A stretch of 64,000 nucleotides of DNA from Salinisphaera sp. Q1T1-3 (GTDB lineage Bacteria > Pseudomonadota > Gammaproteobacteria > Nevskiales > Salinisphaeraceae). The translations under genes were made by a program, and so were the position numbers. Location of the stretch: NCBI RefSeq assembly GCF_003602005.1, contig NZ_QZWD01000009.1, forward strand, positions 62,001-126,000. Direction: 5' to 3'. The notes under the pieces are model-generated. The model had not been told where the DNA came from. It made no database searches and saw only the letters and a program-made list of their open reading frames with translations. This document shows positions 9,829 through 18,551 of the stretch, piece by piece. Position 1 is the stretch's first letter; every line of letters starts with the position of its first letter.

Positions 9829-9881
9829 GAAAACGATTCTCATCCGACGCATACTCTGGCTGTCTGTGCACGGTTGTGCAC
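9829..9881 (+). promoter_or_regulatory. Candidate operators upstream of the desaturase
   Basis: Two elements precede the desaturase. GAAAACGATTCTCAT at 9829-9843 matches 11 of the first 15 bases of the Fur-box consensus GATAATGATAATCATTATC. A symmetrical repeat GTGCAC-GGTT-GTGCAC lies at 9866-9881, ending 36 bp before the start codon, where a repressor would block transcription. Both are pattern matches only. Confidence 0.35.
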
Positions 9882-9917
9882 TACAATGATTTTGTGTCCG
9901 ACGAGGTTCGCCAAGCA

Positions 9918-11117
9918 ATGAGCGAAAAGACCAAGCGGTTCCGTTTCCCCCAGAATCAGCACATGGATGACCACTTCAACTGGTGGAACTTCATGCCGAT
10001 GGGGCTCATGCATGTCGCACTGATCGGCATCTGGTGGACCGGTTTCACCTGGACAGCCGTGGCCATGTGCGTCTTCCTGTATGTCGCCCGCGTATTCGGG
10101 ATCACGGCCGGCTATCACCGTTATTTCTCGCACCGCGGCTACAAGACCAGCCGCACCTTCCAGTTCGTTCTCGCTTTCCTGGGCGCGACCGCCTTGCAGA
10201 AGGGCCCGCTGTGGTGGGCTGCCAAGCACCGTGAGCATCATCGCGATACGGACGAACCGGAAGACGCGCATTCGCCGCGCCACTACGGTTTCCTGGATGC
10301 GCACGTCGGTTGGGTCTATCGTGAAGCCCGTTCCAGCCCGGACATGGATCTGGTCAAGGACTTCTCGAAGTATCCCGAGATTCGCTGGATCGAGCGGCAT
10401 CAGTACTTGCCGGGTCTTTCCGTGGCCGTACTGTGTTTCCTGATCGGCGGCTGGTCCGGCCTGCTGGTCGGCTGGCTTTTGTCGACCATCCTGGTCTATC
10501 ACGCCACGTTCACCATCAACTCGCTGGACCACATGTTCGGTCGCCAGCGCTACCTGACCGGTGACGACTCGCGTAACAACTGGCTCATGGCTATCCTTTC
10601 GATGGGTGAGGGCTGGCACAACAACCACCACTATTATCCGGCCACCGCGCGCAACGGCTTTTTCTGGTGGGAGTTCGACCCGACGTACTACATGCTCTTG
10701 GGGCTCGAGAAGATCGGTCTGGTCTGGAACCTCCGGCAGCCGCCGAAGTCGATTCTGGCCAACGAAAAGCCGCCAACGCAGAAGATCATCGACAAGTGCG
10801 CGACCTACATCGCCGATGGTTTCTCGGCTGATCGCATCACGGCCAATCTGCGGGCCCGCTGGGAAGGCAGCCACATCATGGAAGATCTGCGCGGCCATGC
10901 GCGGACCAAGTGGAGCGCCGCCGAGGCCTATCTGGCCGAGATCGAACTGCCCGATCTGCCAAGCGCAGACGAGCTCAAGGCGCGCGCCCAGAAGCAGTTC
11001 AAGATCCAGCATGAAGGACTGGATCGCGCGATCGAGCGCGCACACGACATGCTGCGGCGTTCGGTCTCGCACCGTCTGATCGAGCAGGCTCGGGAAGAGC
11101 GTCAGCAACACGCTTAA
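9918..11117 (+). CDS. Acyl-CoA / fatty acid delta-9-type desaturase
   Basis: Membrane di-iron desaturase (399 aa) introducing a double bond in a saturated acyl chain, setting membrane fluidity. The three histidine boxes are intact: HRYFSH (67-72), HREHH (104-108) and HNNHH (234-238), as in stearoyl-CoA desaturases. Hydrophobic pairs flank the boxes (31-60 and 165-200). The ATG at 9918 is preferred over an in-frame GTG 42 bp earlier, which lies inside a symmetrical operator-like repeat. The C-terminal ~110 residues after the catalytic core are helical and charged, longer than in minimal desaturases. Followed by a strong terminator. Confidence 0.93.
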   Translation: MSEKTKRFRFPQNQHMDDHFNWWNFMPMGLMHVALIGIWWTGFTWTAVAMCVFLYVARVFGITAGYHRYFSHRGYKTSRTFQFVLAFLGATALQKGPLWWAAKHREHHRDTDEPEDAHSPRHYGFLDAHVGWVYREARSSPDMDLVKDFSKYPEIRWIERHQYLPGLSVAVLCFLIGGWSGLLVGWLLSTILVYHATFTINSLDHMFGRQRYLTGDDSRNNWLMAILSMGEGWHNNHHYYPATARNGFFWWEFDPTYYMLLGLEKIGLVWNLRQPPKSILANEKPPTQKIIDKCATYIADGFSADRITANLRARWEGSHIMEDLRGHARTKWSAAEAYLAEIELPDLPSADELKARAQKQFKIQHEGLDRAIERAHDMLRRSVSHRLIEQAREERQQHA

Positions 11118-11143
11118 AGCCCGACCGACCGTTTGAAACGGCC

Positions 11144-11176
11144 AAGACCCGCGATCTTCGGATCGCGGGTCTTTTT
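11144..11176 (+). terminator. Intrinsic terminator of the desaturase gene
   Basis: Perfect 13-bp stem AAGACCCGCGATC with a TTCG tetraloop and its complement, running into a five-T tract. It begins 27 bp after the stop codon. Confidence 0.95.
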
Positions 11177-11540
11177 ATGCGGGCATGTCGTGCCTGTTCA
11201 CCTGTTCACCTGTTCATCTCGCCGTACTGAACAGCACTTTGTCGCGACCGATCAGCCCGGCAAGCCAGCCGATCGAGGCGATCTCGCAGCCCCGTCGTCA
11301 GGCGAACGGCGCGGTCGCGACAGTGAGCATATGGCATAACAGGTTATGGCTACTCGGGCGTCGGGTTGTCGATAACGCTGGCAGTGTATTGCGCATGAAT
11401 CATGCTGTACCGATGCCATGGAAGACGGTGGCACCGGCGAGGCGCTGTGCCGGCGATCTCTGCGCTGGGCGTGTTCGACAGCAGCAGCGCCAGCCCTCGT
11501 TGGCATGACGCACGTGCCATGGCGACAGCGTTGAGGCGCC
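11177..11540. other. Gene-free spacer with a short tandem repeat
   Basis: About 360 bp between the desaturase terminator and the convergent ion-channel gene. No ORF here looks coding. The only structure seen is a triple tandem repeat of CCTGTTCA at 11193-11216 (third copy lacks nothing but is followed by a different base context). Confidence 0.5.
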
Positions 11541-12428
11541 TCAGTCCAGCTTCTCGCGCGCTTCGGCCTGTTCCTCGTTCTCGACCTCTTCGTCCTCGGG
11601 ATCCTCGTCCAGATCGCCGCCACAGAAGCGACAGTAGCTGGCGTCCTTCTCATGTCCGCTGCGTTCGCAGTGCGGGCAGAAGATGCCCTGGCGATCGTTG
11701 CGCAGCTCATTGGTGAGGGTGGCGGTGATGATGCCGGTCGTCACTGCCAAGACGGCATAGCCGATGAGAATGGCCACGCCAGCGATGGCCTGGCCGAGCG
11801 GCGTGGCCGGCGATATGTCGCCGTAACCGACGGTGGTGATCGTGACCACACCCCAGTAGATCGCCCGCGGGATGCTGGTAAACCCGTGTTCCGGCCCCTC
11901 GACGACGTACATGATGGCGCCGAGCACGGTCACGAACAGGGCGAGCATGCCCATGAAGATCTGCAGCTTGCGCTGGGCCTCCATGAGCGATCGCCGCAGC
12001 ATCTGCAGATCAGAGTCGTAGTGGCCGAGCTTGAGCACCCGGAACATGCGCGCCACGCGCAGCACGCGTATGGCGATGAAGAAATGCGATGCCGGGATGA
12101 AGATCGCCACGTACATCGGCAGGATCGAGACCAGATCCACCAGCCCGTAAAAGCTGCGGATATAGGCCATCGGGCGACGCGCGACCGCGATCCGGGTCAG
12201 GTACTCGATGGTGAACACGACCGTGAAGACCCATTCGGCCGTGTCCAGCCAATCGCCGATCCGGGCCCGGATGCCGGCCACCGAGATCAGCATCAGATTG
12301 GCCACGCTCGCCACGATGACCAGGAGGAGCACGACGTCGAAAAGCCAGCCTGCGCGCGTGCTCGTGCCGAAGATGATCGTGCGCAGCCGCTCGCGCAGCG
12401 TCGTGTGATGGTCGTCGAGCTCGCTCAT
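11541..12428 (-). CDS. Voltage-gated-type potassium channel with C-terminal zinc ribbon
   Basis: 295-residue six-TM cation channel. S1-S3 occupy about residues 28-110. S4 is an arginine ladder (R121, R124, R127, R130 in RVLRVARMFR). The pore loop holds the K+ selectivity filter TTVGYGD (198-204), and S6 follows to about 236. The tail carries a four-cysteine ribbon CPHC...CRFC (C251, C254, C266, C269) and ends in a very acidic stretch. Related channels of this kind occur in many bacteria; the zinc ribbon is an unusual cytoplasmic add-on. Monocistronic, convergent with the desaturase. Confidence 0.9.
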   Translation of the reverse strand: MSELDDHHTTLRERLRTIIFGTSTRAGWLFDVVLLLVIVASVANLMLISVAGIRARIGDWLDTAEWVFTVVFTIEYLTRIAVARRPMAYIRSFYGLVDLVSILPMYVAIFIPASHFFIAIRVLRVARMFRVLKLGHYDSDLQMLRRSLMEAQRKLQIFMGMLALFVTVLGAIMYVVEGPEHGFTSIPRAIYWGVVTITTVGYGDISPATPLGQAIAGVAILIGYAVLAVTTGIITATLTNELRNDRQGIFCPHCERSGHEKDASYCRFCGGDLDEDPEDEEVENEEQAEAREKLD

Positions 12429-12501
12429 GTGCCGCGCAGCTTAACAGGCCGGCCCGCGTGGTTCGTGTCTGTCGAGGCGAGCAAGTGATGAACGGGGCGT
12501 G

Positions 12502-13179
12502 TTACATGCGCGAGGCCTGCAGGGTGTCGCCGTTGTCGGCGACCAGGCGGCGCGATTGCCAGTAATGATTGCGCCAGTACACGTTGTCGAGTCGCGAGAT
12601 GGTCACGCCTTCGCTGGTCGAGGCGTGCATGAAACGCCCATCGCCCAGATAGATTCCGACATGATGCGACAACGAGCCGGTCTTGAAGAAGACGAGATCG
12701 CCCGTCTGGAGCGCCGAGCGGGGAATCGACATCCCGACGCGGGCCTGCTGCACGGTCGTGCGTGGCAGCTCGTAGGATTCGACACGATCCATGGTCTGCT
12801 GCACGAAACTCGAGCAGTCCACGCCGTGCTTGCTCTGGCCGCCGTAGCGATACGGTGTGCCGGCCCAGGTCTGATACACGCTGTGCAACGCGTTGCGCAG
12901 CTTGCGCTGGGCCAGGGCCAGCCCGTCGGCGCCGGCCTGAAGCCAGCCGTCATCGTCGTCGGCCGCGGTCGCGGTCTGGCGATGGGGACCGTTGCCGGGC
13001 CCGGCCGCGCCGGAGCGGGTCATGCCGTTGCTGGCACAGCCGCTGGTTGCCAAGACGACCAGGCCGGCAAGCAGGAGCATGCGATGCTCGTAAAGCCGAC
13101 GCCGCGCGAGCGCTGGCCGGAAATGGGAAAAGAGTCGACGGATCGGCACGATACGCCGATCGACGGTTGTCGTCGTCAA
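12502..13179 (-). CDS. NlpC/P60 (C40) peptidase, outer-membrane lipoprotein
   Basis: Cell-wall endopeptidase cleaving peptide stems. The catalytic Cys is in HGVDCSSFVQQ, the His in LSHHVGIYLG, and the conserved GDLVFF lies between; the tail NHYWQSRRLV is typical of Spr-like proteins. A lipobox (VVLATSGCAS) points to lipid anchoring. Start choice is uncertain: a TTG at 13179 has a good ribosome site (GAGGGG, about 8 bp upstream) but gives a basic 33-residue leader before the hydrophobic core, whereas the ATG at 13080 gives a normal lipoprotein signal but no visible ribosome site. Divergent from ppx, sharing the 45-bp gap. Confidence 0.9.
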   Translation of the reverse strand: MTTTTVDRRIVPIRRLFSHFRPALARRRLYEHRMLLLAGLVVLATSGCASNGMTRSGAAGPGNGPHRQTATAADDDDGWLQAGADGLALAQRKLRNALHSVYQTWAGTPYRYGGQSKHGVDCSSFVQQTMDRVESYELPRTTVQQARVGMSIPRSALQTGDLVFFKTGSLSHHVGIYLGDGRFMHASTSEGVTISRLDNVYWRNHYWQSRRLVADNGDTLQASRM

Positions 13180-13224
13180 AATGCACCCCTCGCAACTACC
13201 CGGTTGCCCGCTTAAGATAGTGCC

Positions 13225-14790
13225 ATGTCCATGCCTTTGAAAAGCCCTGAGTTATCGCAGGGGCCGCTGACGGTAGCCGCCGTCGATCTCGGCTCGAACA
13301 GTTTCCACATGATCGTGGTGCAGATCGAGGGCTCGCAGCGGCGTGTCGTGGATCGGCTCAAGGAGTCGGTGCGGCTGGCCGGCGGTCTCGATGCCGACGG
13401 TACGCTGGATGCGCCCACCCGAGAAGCCGCGCTGGCCTGCCTGTCGCGTTTCGGCCAGCGGCTGTCCCAGCTGCCCAGTGCCCAGGTCCGGGTCGTGGGC
13501 ACGAATACGCTGCGCCAGGCGCGTCATGCCGAGGGTTTCCTGGCCGAGGCCGAGGCGGTGCTCGGGCATCCCATCGAGATCATCTACGGCGTCGAAGAGG
13601 CACGGCTGATCTATGCCGGGGTCTGCGAGGATCTGGCTGCCGAGGACGAGCAGCGACTCGTCGTGGACATCGGCGGTGGCTCCACGGAACTGGTGATCGG
13701 CTGCGGCCCGCGTGTCCTGCACGCCGAGAGCGTGTCGCTGGGGGCGGTGAGTTTCACACGGGAATTCTTCCCCGACGGCAAGGTCGACAAGACACGCTGG
13801 CGGGCTGCGGTCACGGCTGCGCGTGTCGCGCTGGAGCGGCTGGCCTATACCTATCGCCAGACCGGCTGGAGCCGAGCCATCGGTGCCTCTGGCAGCGTCA
13901 AATCCATCCTGCGGGCCAGCGGCATCGAGGATCCGGCGGGCGTGATCACGCCGGACGCGCTCGACAAGCTGGGCCGCCAGGTCCGCCGCACCGGCAACCT
14001 GGACAAGCTGTCGCTACCGGGGCTGTCGGCCGAGCGACAGGCGATCTTCGCCGGCGGTCTGGCGGTATTGACCGGTATATTCGAGAGCCTGTCGGTGCAG
14101 CGTATGGCCGTATCGGACAAGGCCCTGCGTGAAGGCGTGATCACCGATCTGCTGGATCGACTGGCCGCACACGATGCACGCGATGATGGCGTGGCCGAAG
14201 CCGTGGCCCGGTTCGGCGTGGACGACGGGCACGGGCGGCGGGTCGCGGCGACGGCCGTTTCGTTATGGCGTTCGCATGCGGTCGCGGCGGCCGCCGCAGC
14301 CGACGAGCCGTCGCGTATCGAATCCGATACGCGCCAGACCCTGCGCTGGGCCGCCATATTGCATGAGATCGGCCTGGCGATCGCGCATCGGGCCTATCAC
14401 AAGCACGGCCAGTATCTGCTCGAAAACGCCGATCTGCGCGGCTTCTCCCAGGCCGATCAGCATCGGCTGGCTACGCTCGTTCGGCTTCACCGCGGTCGGT
14501 TGCGTGCCGAGATCGTGGACGCGTTGCCCGCTGCCTGGCAGCCCTGGATCCTGCGGGCATCGGTGACGCTGCGGCTGGCCGTTCTGCTGCATCGCGCGCG
14601 TAACCCGGCCGCGCGCCCGCCGGCGCGCCTGTCGATCGACAAGAAACACGTCATCCTGACACTGGATGCGGACTGGCTGGCCGAGCGGCCGTTGACGCGG
14701 GCCGACCTCGATGTCGAGGCCGGCCGCCTGGCCAAGGCCGGTTACACCCTGGTTGTCGAGGCCGGTGACGCGCTGCCGATCGATCCCTGA
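13225..14790 (+). CDS. ppx: Exopolyphosphatase (Ppx/GppA family)
   Basis: Releases orthophosphate processively from polyphosphate. 521 aa, matching the two-domain Ppx length. The ASKHA-fold ATPase half starts with VAAVDLGSNSFHMIVV near residue 16, and the second phosphate loop LVVDIGGGSTELVIG lies near 148. The C-terminal half is the HD-type helical domain (WAAILHEIGLAIAHRAYHKH). No ppk neighbour: the gene sits between a divergent peptidase and the convergent prfC. Confidence 0.94.
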   Translation: MSMPLKSPELSQGPLTVAAVDLGSNSFHMIVVQIEGSQRRVVDRLKESVRLAGGLDADGTLDAPTREAALACLSRFGQRLSQLPSAQVRVVGTNTLRQARHAEGFLAEAEAVLGHPIEIIYGVEEARLIYAGVCEDLAAEDEQRLVVDIGGGSTELVIGCGPRVLHAESVSLGAVSFTREFFPDGKVDKTRWRAAVTAARVALERLAYTYRQTGWSRAIGASGSVKSILRASGIEDPAGVITPDALDKLGRQVRRTGNLDKLSLPGLSAERQAIFAGGLAVLTGIFESLSVQRMAVSDKALREGVITDLLDRLAAHDARDDGVAEAVARFGVDDGHGRRVAATAVSLWRSHAVAAAAAADEPSRIESDTRQTLRWAAILHEIGLAIAHRAYHKHGQYLLENADLRGFSQADQHRLATLVRLHRGRLRAEIVDALPAAWQPWILRASVTLRLAVLLHRARNPAARPPARLSIDKKHVILTLDADWLAERPLTRADLDVEAGRLAKAGYTLVVEAGDALPIDP

Positions 14791-14812
14791 AGCCGAGCCG
14801 GTGAGGGCGGCC

Positions 14813-16426
14813 TCAGCCGCCTGTATTGAACTCGCGCACGGATGCGAAGGTGATATCCGGCCAGCGTTCCTCGGTCAATTGCAGTTTGACGCGTGACGGG
14901 GCCAGGTAGACGAGTGCGCCGGAATGATCCTCGGCCACCCCGGTGTCCATGCGATCGCGGAACCGCTCCAGCTCGCGTGGCTCTCCGTAGATCCAGCGCG
15001 CCGTATGGACTTCGATGCTCTCGAAGCCGGCGTTGACGTTGTACTCGGTACGCAGGCGCTCGGCGACGACATCGAACTGCAGCGTGCCGACCGCGCCAAG
15101 GATCACGTCGTTGTTGTGCAGCGGGCGAAAGACCTGGGTCGCGCCTTCCTCGCACAGCTGATCCAGCCCCTTGTGCAGGGCCTTGGCCTTGAGTGGATCC
15201 CGCAGGACCACGCGCTGGAACAGCTCGGGCGCGAAGTTCGGGATGCCGGTGAAGGCCAGCTCCTCACCTTGAGAGAAGCAATCGCCGATGGCGATCGTGC
15301 CGTGGTTGTGGATGCCGATGATGTCGCCGGGCCACGCTGTCTCGGCCGCCTCTCGGCGATTGGCCATGAAGGTGATCGCATCGCCGACGCGGATGTCCTT
15401 GCCTGCCCGCAGGTGCCGCATCTTCATGCCTTTCTGGTAATGGCCGGAACAGATGCGCATGAAGGCGATGCGGTCTCGATGCTGTGGGTCCATGTTCGCC
15501 TGAATCTTGAACACGAAGCCGGACAGGGGTTTCTCGGTGGGGGTGACCGAGCGCGACGTCGTCTCGCGTGGCTGCGGCGCCGGTGCCCATTCGACGAAGG
15601 CATCGAGCAGCGGGCGGATGCCGAAGTTATTGACCGCGGAGCCGAAGAAAACCGGGGTGACCTCGCCGCGACGATAGCGCTCGAGATCGAAACCGGCCCC
15701 GGCTTCGCGGACCAGTTCGATCTCCTCGAGCAGGTCGTCGTAGTAGTCGCCGGCGATTTCCTTCAGGCGATCGTCCTCCAGCCCGTCGAGCGTGATCGTG
15801 CGGCCGCCGGCCTCATTGTCGCTGCCCTCGTACAGATGCACCTTGTCCTCGAGCAGATGATAGACGCCCTTGAAGGCCCGGCCCATGCCGATCGGCCAGG
15901 TAATGGGCGCGCATTCGATCTTCAGAATGTCTTCGATCTCGTCGAGCACTTCGAGCGGCGGCCGGCCGTCGCGGTCCATCTTGTTGATGAACGTGAAGAT
16001 CGGCGTGGTGCGCAGCCGACAGACCTCCATCAGCTTGATCGTGCGCGGCTCCACGCCGCGGGCGATGTCGATCACCATCAGGGCTGAATCCACCGCCGTC
16101 AGCGTGCGATAGGTGTCCTCGGAGAAATCCTCATGGCCCGGCGTATCCAGCAGATTGACGATGCGATCGTTGTAGGGGAACTGCATCACCGAGGTGGTCA
16201 CCGAAATCCCGCGTGACTGCTCCATGGCCATCCAGTCGGAAGTCGCATGACGCGAGGCCTTGCGGCCCTTGACCGTGCCGGCGAGCTGAATCGCGCCGCC
16301 GAACAGCAGCAGTTTTTCGGTCAGTGTCGTCTTGCCCGCATCGGGGTGCGAAATGATGGCGAACGTGCGTCGCAGATCGGCTTCCTGCGCGGTCGCCTCG
16401 TCGGCAATTGCCGCGGTCTGATTCAT
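14813..16426 (-). CDS. prfC: Peptide chain release factor 3
   Basis: Translational GTPase (537 aa) that removes RF1/RF2 from the ribosome after termination. G1 is [21 protein letters not shown]3 [19 protein letters not shown]4 [10 protein letters not shown]; the RF3-specific stretch [11 protein letters not shown] follows the switch region. Length equals the family norm. The ATG has a GGAG ribosome site 8 bp upstream. Converges with ppx, with only 22 bp between the two stop codons. Confidence 0.97.
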   Translation of the reverse strand: MNQTAAIADEATAQEADLRRTFAIISHPDAGKTTLTEKLLLFGGAIQLAGTVKGRKASRHATSDWMAMEQSRGISVTTSVMQFPYNDRIVNLLDTPGHEDFSEDTYRTLTAVDSALMVIDIARGVEPRTIKLMEVCRLRTTPIFTFINKMDRDGRPPLEVLDEIEDILKIECAPITWPIGMGRAFKGVYHLLEDKVHLYEGSDNEAGGRTITLDGLEDDRLKEIAGDYYDDLLEEIELVREAGAGFDLERYRRGEVTPVFFGSAVNNFGIRPLLDAFVEWAPAPQPRETTSRSVTPTEKPLSGFVFKIQANMDPQHRDRIAFMRICSGHYQKGMKMRHLRAGKDIRVGDAITFMANRREAAETAWPGDIIGIHNHGTIAIGDCFSQGEELAFTGIPNFAPELFQRVVLRDPLKAKALHKGLDQLCEEGATQVFRPLHNNDVILGAVGTLQFDVVAERLRTEYNVNAGFESIEVHTARWIYGEPRELERFRDRMDTGVAEDHSGALVYLAPSRVKLQLTEERWPDITFASVREFNTGG

Positions 16427-16526
16427 CTCAAAGCTCCGTTTTACGACCGCGCGATCGTATGTATCTGAGTCGACTCGAAATAATAGTTGTATAGTGCAAC
16501 GCTATATTTCGTCGAAAGAAAAACAA

Positions 16527-16556
16527 TTGGTCGGAAGTCAGGTATCCGACTATAGT
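16527..16556 (+). promoter_or_regulatory. Putative promoter of the intergenic small RNA
   Basis: TTGGTC (16527-16532) and TATAGT (16551-16556) are separated by 18 bp. The -10 matches the sigma-70 consensus at 5 of 6 positions; the -35 is weaker. It would start transcription near 16562, just ahead of a series of hairpins ending in an intrinsic terminator. Confidence 0.45.
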
Positions 16557-16561
16557 CTCAC

Positions 16562-16741
16562 TCGATGGCAACGGGGCAATCCCGCTGCTTCGCAGAACCG
16601 GTGTCTCCCCCTTCACCGACTCTGCCGACACAGCCACACCTACCCGAGTCGAGTGGCTGTGTTTCAACTGTACCGTCCGCCCCCTGACGGTACGGATAAG
16701 CTGGCCCGGATCGGATGCCCTCCCGATCCGGGCCTCTTTTT
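16562..16741 (+). ncRNA. Putative structured small RNA with C-rich loops
   Basis: About 180 nt with no ORF, between divergent prfC and the acylphosphatase gene on the opposite strand. It reads as successive hairpins: CGGG/CCCG, CTGC/GCAG, CGGTG-tctccccctt-CACCG, ACACAGCCAC/GTGGCTGTGT (16628-16637 with 16653-16662), GTACCGTC-cgccccct-GACGGTAC (16670-16693), then a terminator. Several loops are C-rich, a known device for pairing with Shine-Dalgarno sequences. No plus-strand gene follows the terminator, so this is not an obvious mRNA leader. It does not look like 6S, 4.5S, tmRNA or RNase P RNA. Confidence 0.55.
16703..16741 (+). terminator. Intrinsic terminator of the putative small RNA
   Basis: Twelve-base perfect stem GGCCCGGATCGG / CCGATCCGGGCC with an 8-nt loop, followed by TCTTTTT. 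Its orientation fits only plus-strand transcription. Confidence 0.9.
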
Positions 16742-16785
16742 ATCTGCCTATCGAAATCGCGTTCCCGGTGGCCGGATCGATGCGT

Positions 16786-17067
16786 TCAGATAACCGCGAA
16801 CGGGTCAGCCAAGTCCGGTGATGACGCCGGTGCGCCGGTCTCGACGGCCACGTGTGTGACCCGGGCAGCCGCCGGGCCCGCGTGCAACCAGTCCGTCAGT
16901 TCGTCCAGCGCGCGGGGTTTGCCGGCCGCGACCAATTCCACATCGCCGTCGGCACGATTGCGTACCCAGCCGGCCAGCGACAGTCGACGGGCCGTCTGCT
17001 GCGTGGCGACGCGAAAGCCGACGCCCTGGACGGTACCGCTGACGCGAAAATAACGGGTCTCGGACAT
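16786..17067 (-). CDS. Acylphosphatase
   Basis: Small enzyme (93 aa) hydrolysing acyl phosphates. It has the phosphate-binding loop GTVQGVGFR with the catalytic arginine, and WVRNRADGDVEL with the catalytic asparagine. The ATG at 17067 gives the normal family length; an in-frame GTG 12 bp earlier would add four residues. The only gene on this strand here; its start is 59 bp from the divergent unknown gene. Confidence 0.93.
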   Translation of the reverse strand: MSETRYFRVSGTVQGVGFRVATQQTARRLSLAGWVRNRADGDVELVAAGKPRALDELTDWLHAGPAAARVTHVAVETGAPASSPDLADPFAVI

Positions 17068-17126
17068 GGCCTGGCGCACCGCGTATACTGCTTGACTCGC
17101 AATTGTACATGCTCGAAAGGTGCGGC

Positions 17127-17819
17127 ATGTGGCAGACAGTCAAGCGACGTCTCATCGGCGATGACCCGGATTCGGGCCTGTCCTCCCGGCGCCCGCGTCG
17201 CGCGAGTCTTGAGCTTCGACTTCCCAACCCCTACGGCGGCAAACCCTGGGTGACGGCCACGCTGGCGCTGTCGAGCGCGCCGGCGGCGCGCGGCGAAACA
17301 GTCCGGATCCGGGCCCATGTGGACAGCTGTTTTCATGCGCCTGCCACGCCCGGCGATCGAGCCGCGCTGGGCCATGAAGCGGCCGATTCCGGGTTGCGAG
17401 CCGGGCTGACACGTTACGGACGCGAGCTGGCGGCCGGCGCGACCCGGCGGGTTGTCGAATACGTGCCGGCGGGGCTGCTGCAGCGCCTGTCCGAGCAGCG
17501 ACGACGGGGCTGGCTGGACATGCAGATCAGTACGGCACCGCTGGATGCGGGCGCTGCGGCGTTAATGCCGGCCGCATTGCGCGCCCGCTACGGCGATGAA
17601 TTGCCGCAGAGCGTGGTCGGCGCCCCGCGTGTCGGCGTCTGGGCCGGGCCGGCCGGCGGGCCGCTCGGCGGTATGGCGCGCCTGGCCATGGTGCAGTTCG
17701 ACGACGGGGATCTCGATCCCACGGCGCGCCGCGCGCCGGGCGAGCGTTTCAGTCTGAACCTGACCATCGGCGAGCTGATCGAGCCGGCGACCGCCGACAG
17801 CGACGACGACGCCTCTTGA
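17127..17819 (+). CDS. Protein of unknown function upstream of cytochrome c pair
   Basis: 230 residues, not recognised. Arg-rich at the N-terminus (KRRLIGDDPDSGLSSRRPRR), then mixed alpha/beta with RLPNPYGGKPWVTATLAL and an acidic tail (ATADSDDDAS). No signal peptide, membrane segment or cysteine cluster of note (one Cys, in SCFHAP). The ATG at 17127 follows GAAAGG with good spacing, so it is preferred over a TTG 24 bp upstream. Its stop overlaps the TTG start of the cytochrome c gene, so they are probably translated as a unit. Confidence 0.7.
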   Translation: MWQTVKRRLIGDDPDSGLSSRRPRRASLELRLPNPYGGKPWVTATLALSSAPAARGETVRIRAHVDSCFHAPATPGDRAALGHEAADSGLRAGLTRYGRELAAGATRRVVEYVPAGLLQRLSEQRRRGWLDMQISTAPLDAGAAALMPAALRARYGDELPQSVVGAPRVGVWAGPAGGPLGGMARLAMVQFDDGDLDPTARRAPGERFSLNLTIGELIEPATADSDDDAS

Positions 17820-18142
17820 ATCGCGCCGTACTCGGGGCGCTGTGTCTGATTCTGATTGGCCCGGTGAGCACGACGGCCGCGGCCGCAGGAGACGCGGCCG
17901 CGGGGCGTCTCAAGTTCGAAAGCTGTCGTGGCTGTCATGCCATCGCCGGCTATCGCAATGCATATCCGGACTACGGCGTACCGCGGCTGTTCGGCCAGCA
18001 GCCCGATTATCTGGTTGCGGCGTTGAAGGCCTATCGTGCCGGCCGGCGCGATCATCCGACCATGCAGGCCCAGGCAGCGAGTCTGAGCGATCAGGATATC
18101 CAGGATATCGCAGCCTATCTCGCCGGTCGGGGGCGCCAGTGA
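17816..18142 (+). CDS. Monohaem cytochrome c, class I
   Basis: 108-residue periplasmic electron carrier: signal peptide (residues 1-24, ending TTAAAAG), haem site CRGCH at 37-41 and a probable axial Met in HPTMQ. The C-terminal helix SDQDIQDIAAYLAG is typical of cytochromes c4/c553. It starts at a TTG that overlaps the stop of the previous gene (TTGA), and its own stop overlaps the GTG of the next cytochrome (GTGA). Likely shuttles electrons to a terminal oxidase; partner unknown. Confidence 0.88.
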   Translation: MNRAVLGALCLILIGPVSTTAAAAGDAAAGRLKFESCRGCHAIAGYRNAYPDYGVPRLFGQQPDYLVAALKAYRAGRRDHPTMQAQAASLSDQDIQDIAAYLAGRGRQ

Positions 18143-18501
18143 GACGGGGTCGTCTTGTGCCCGGCTTCAAGGCGCTGGCGTGGGGCGGGTTGATCGCGCT
18201 GTGGGCCATGACCGTTGCCCGGGCCGACGACGGGCACGTCACATCGGACTGGCTGGCACAGCGAACGGACGCCTGTGCGGCCTGCCACGGCAAGCACGGC
18301 GTCGCCACCACGCCCACGTTTCCGACCATCGCCGGGCAGCCGGAGAGTTATCTCGTGCACACGCTCAGAGCTTATCGTGACGGCGGGCGAGACAATGCCA
18401 TCATGGCCGGTCAGGTCCGCGGATTGAGCGATGCCGAAATCGCGGCGCTCGCCGCGTATTATCATCGCCAGCGTGGGCCACTGCGCCGCCAGCGGCCCTA
18501 G
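18139..18501 (+). CDS. Second monohaem cytochrome c
   Basis: 120 aa with signal peptide (hydrophobic LAWGGLIALWAMTV, cleavage after ARA), haem site CAACH at 46-50 and probable Met ligand in NAIMAGQ. Closely similar in layout to the preceding cytochrome (YLVHTLRAYRDGGRDNAIM against YLVAALKAYRAGRRDHPTM), so the two look like a tandem duplication; together they resemble the two halves of a dihaem cytochrome c4. GTG 18139 is the likely start (overlaps the previous stop); a second GTG at 18157 is possible. Confidence 0.87.
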   Translation: MRRGRLVPGFKALAWGGLIALWAMTVARADDGHVTSDWLAQRTDACAACHGKHGVATTPTFPTIAGQPESYLVHTLRAYRDGGRDNAIMAGQVRGLSDAEIAALAAYYHRQRGPLRRQRP

Positions 18502-18551
18502 ACCGGCACCGGTTCAACAAGAGCAAGAACATTTCAACAGGGAGGAATACG

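Noticed and set aside
16486-16500. GTTG-TATAGTG-CAAC as a MarR-type operator before prfC
   Set aside because: Only 4-bp arms; too weak to support.
16562-16741. 6S RNA, tmRNA, RNase P RNA or SRP RNA
   Set aside because: No closing stem between ends, no tRNA-like 3' end, too short for RNase P and no SRP apical loop.
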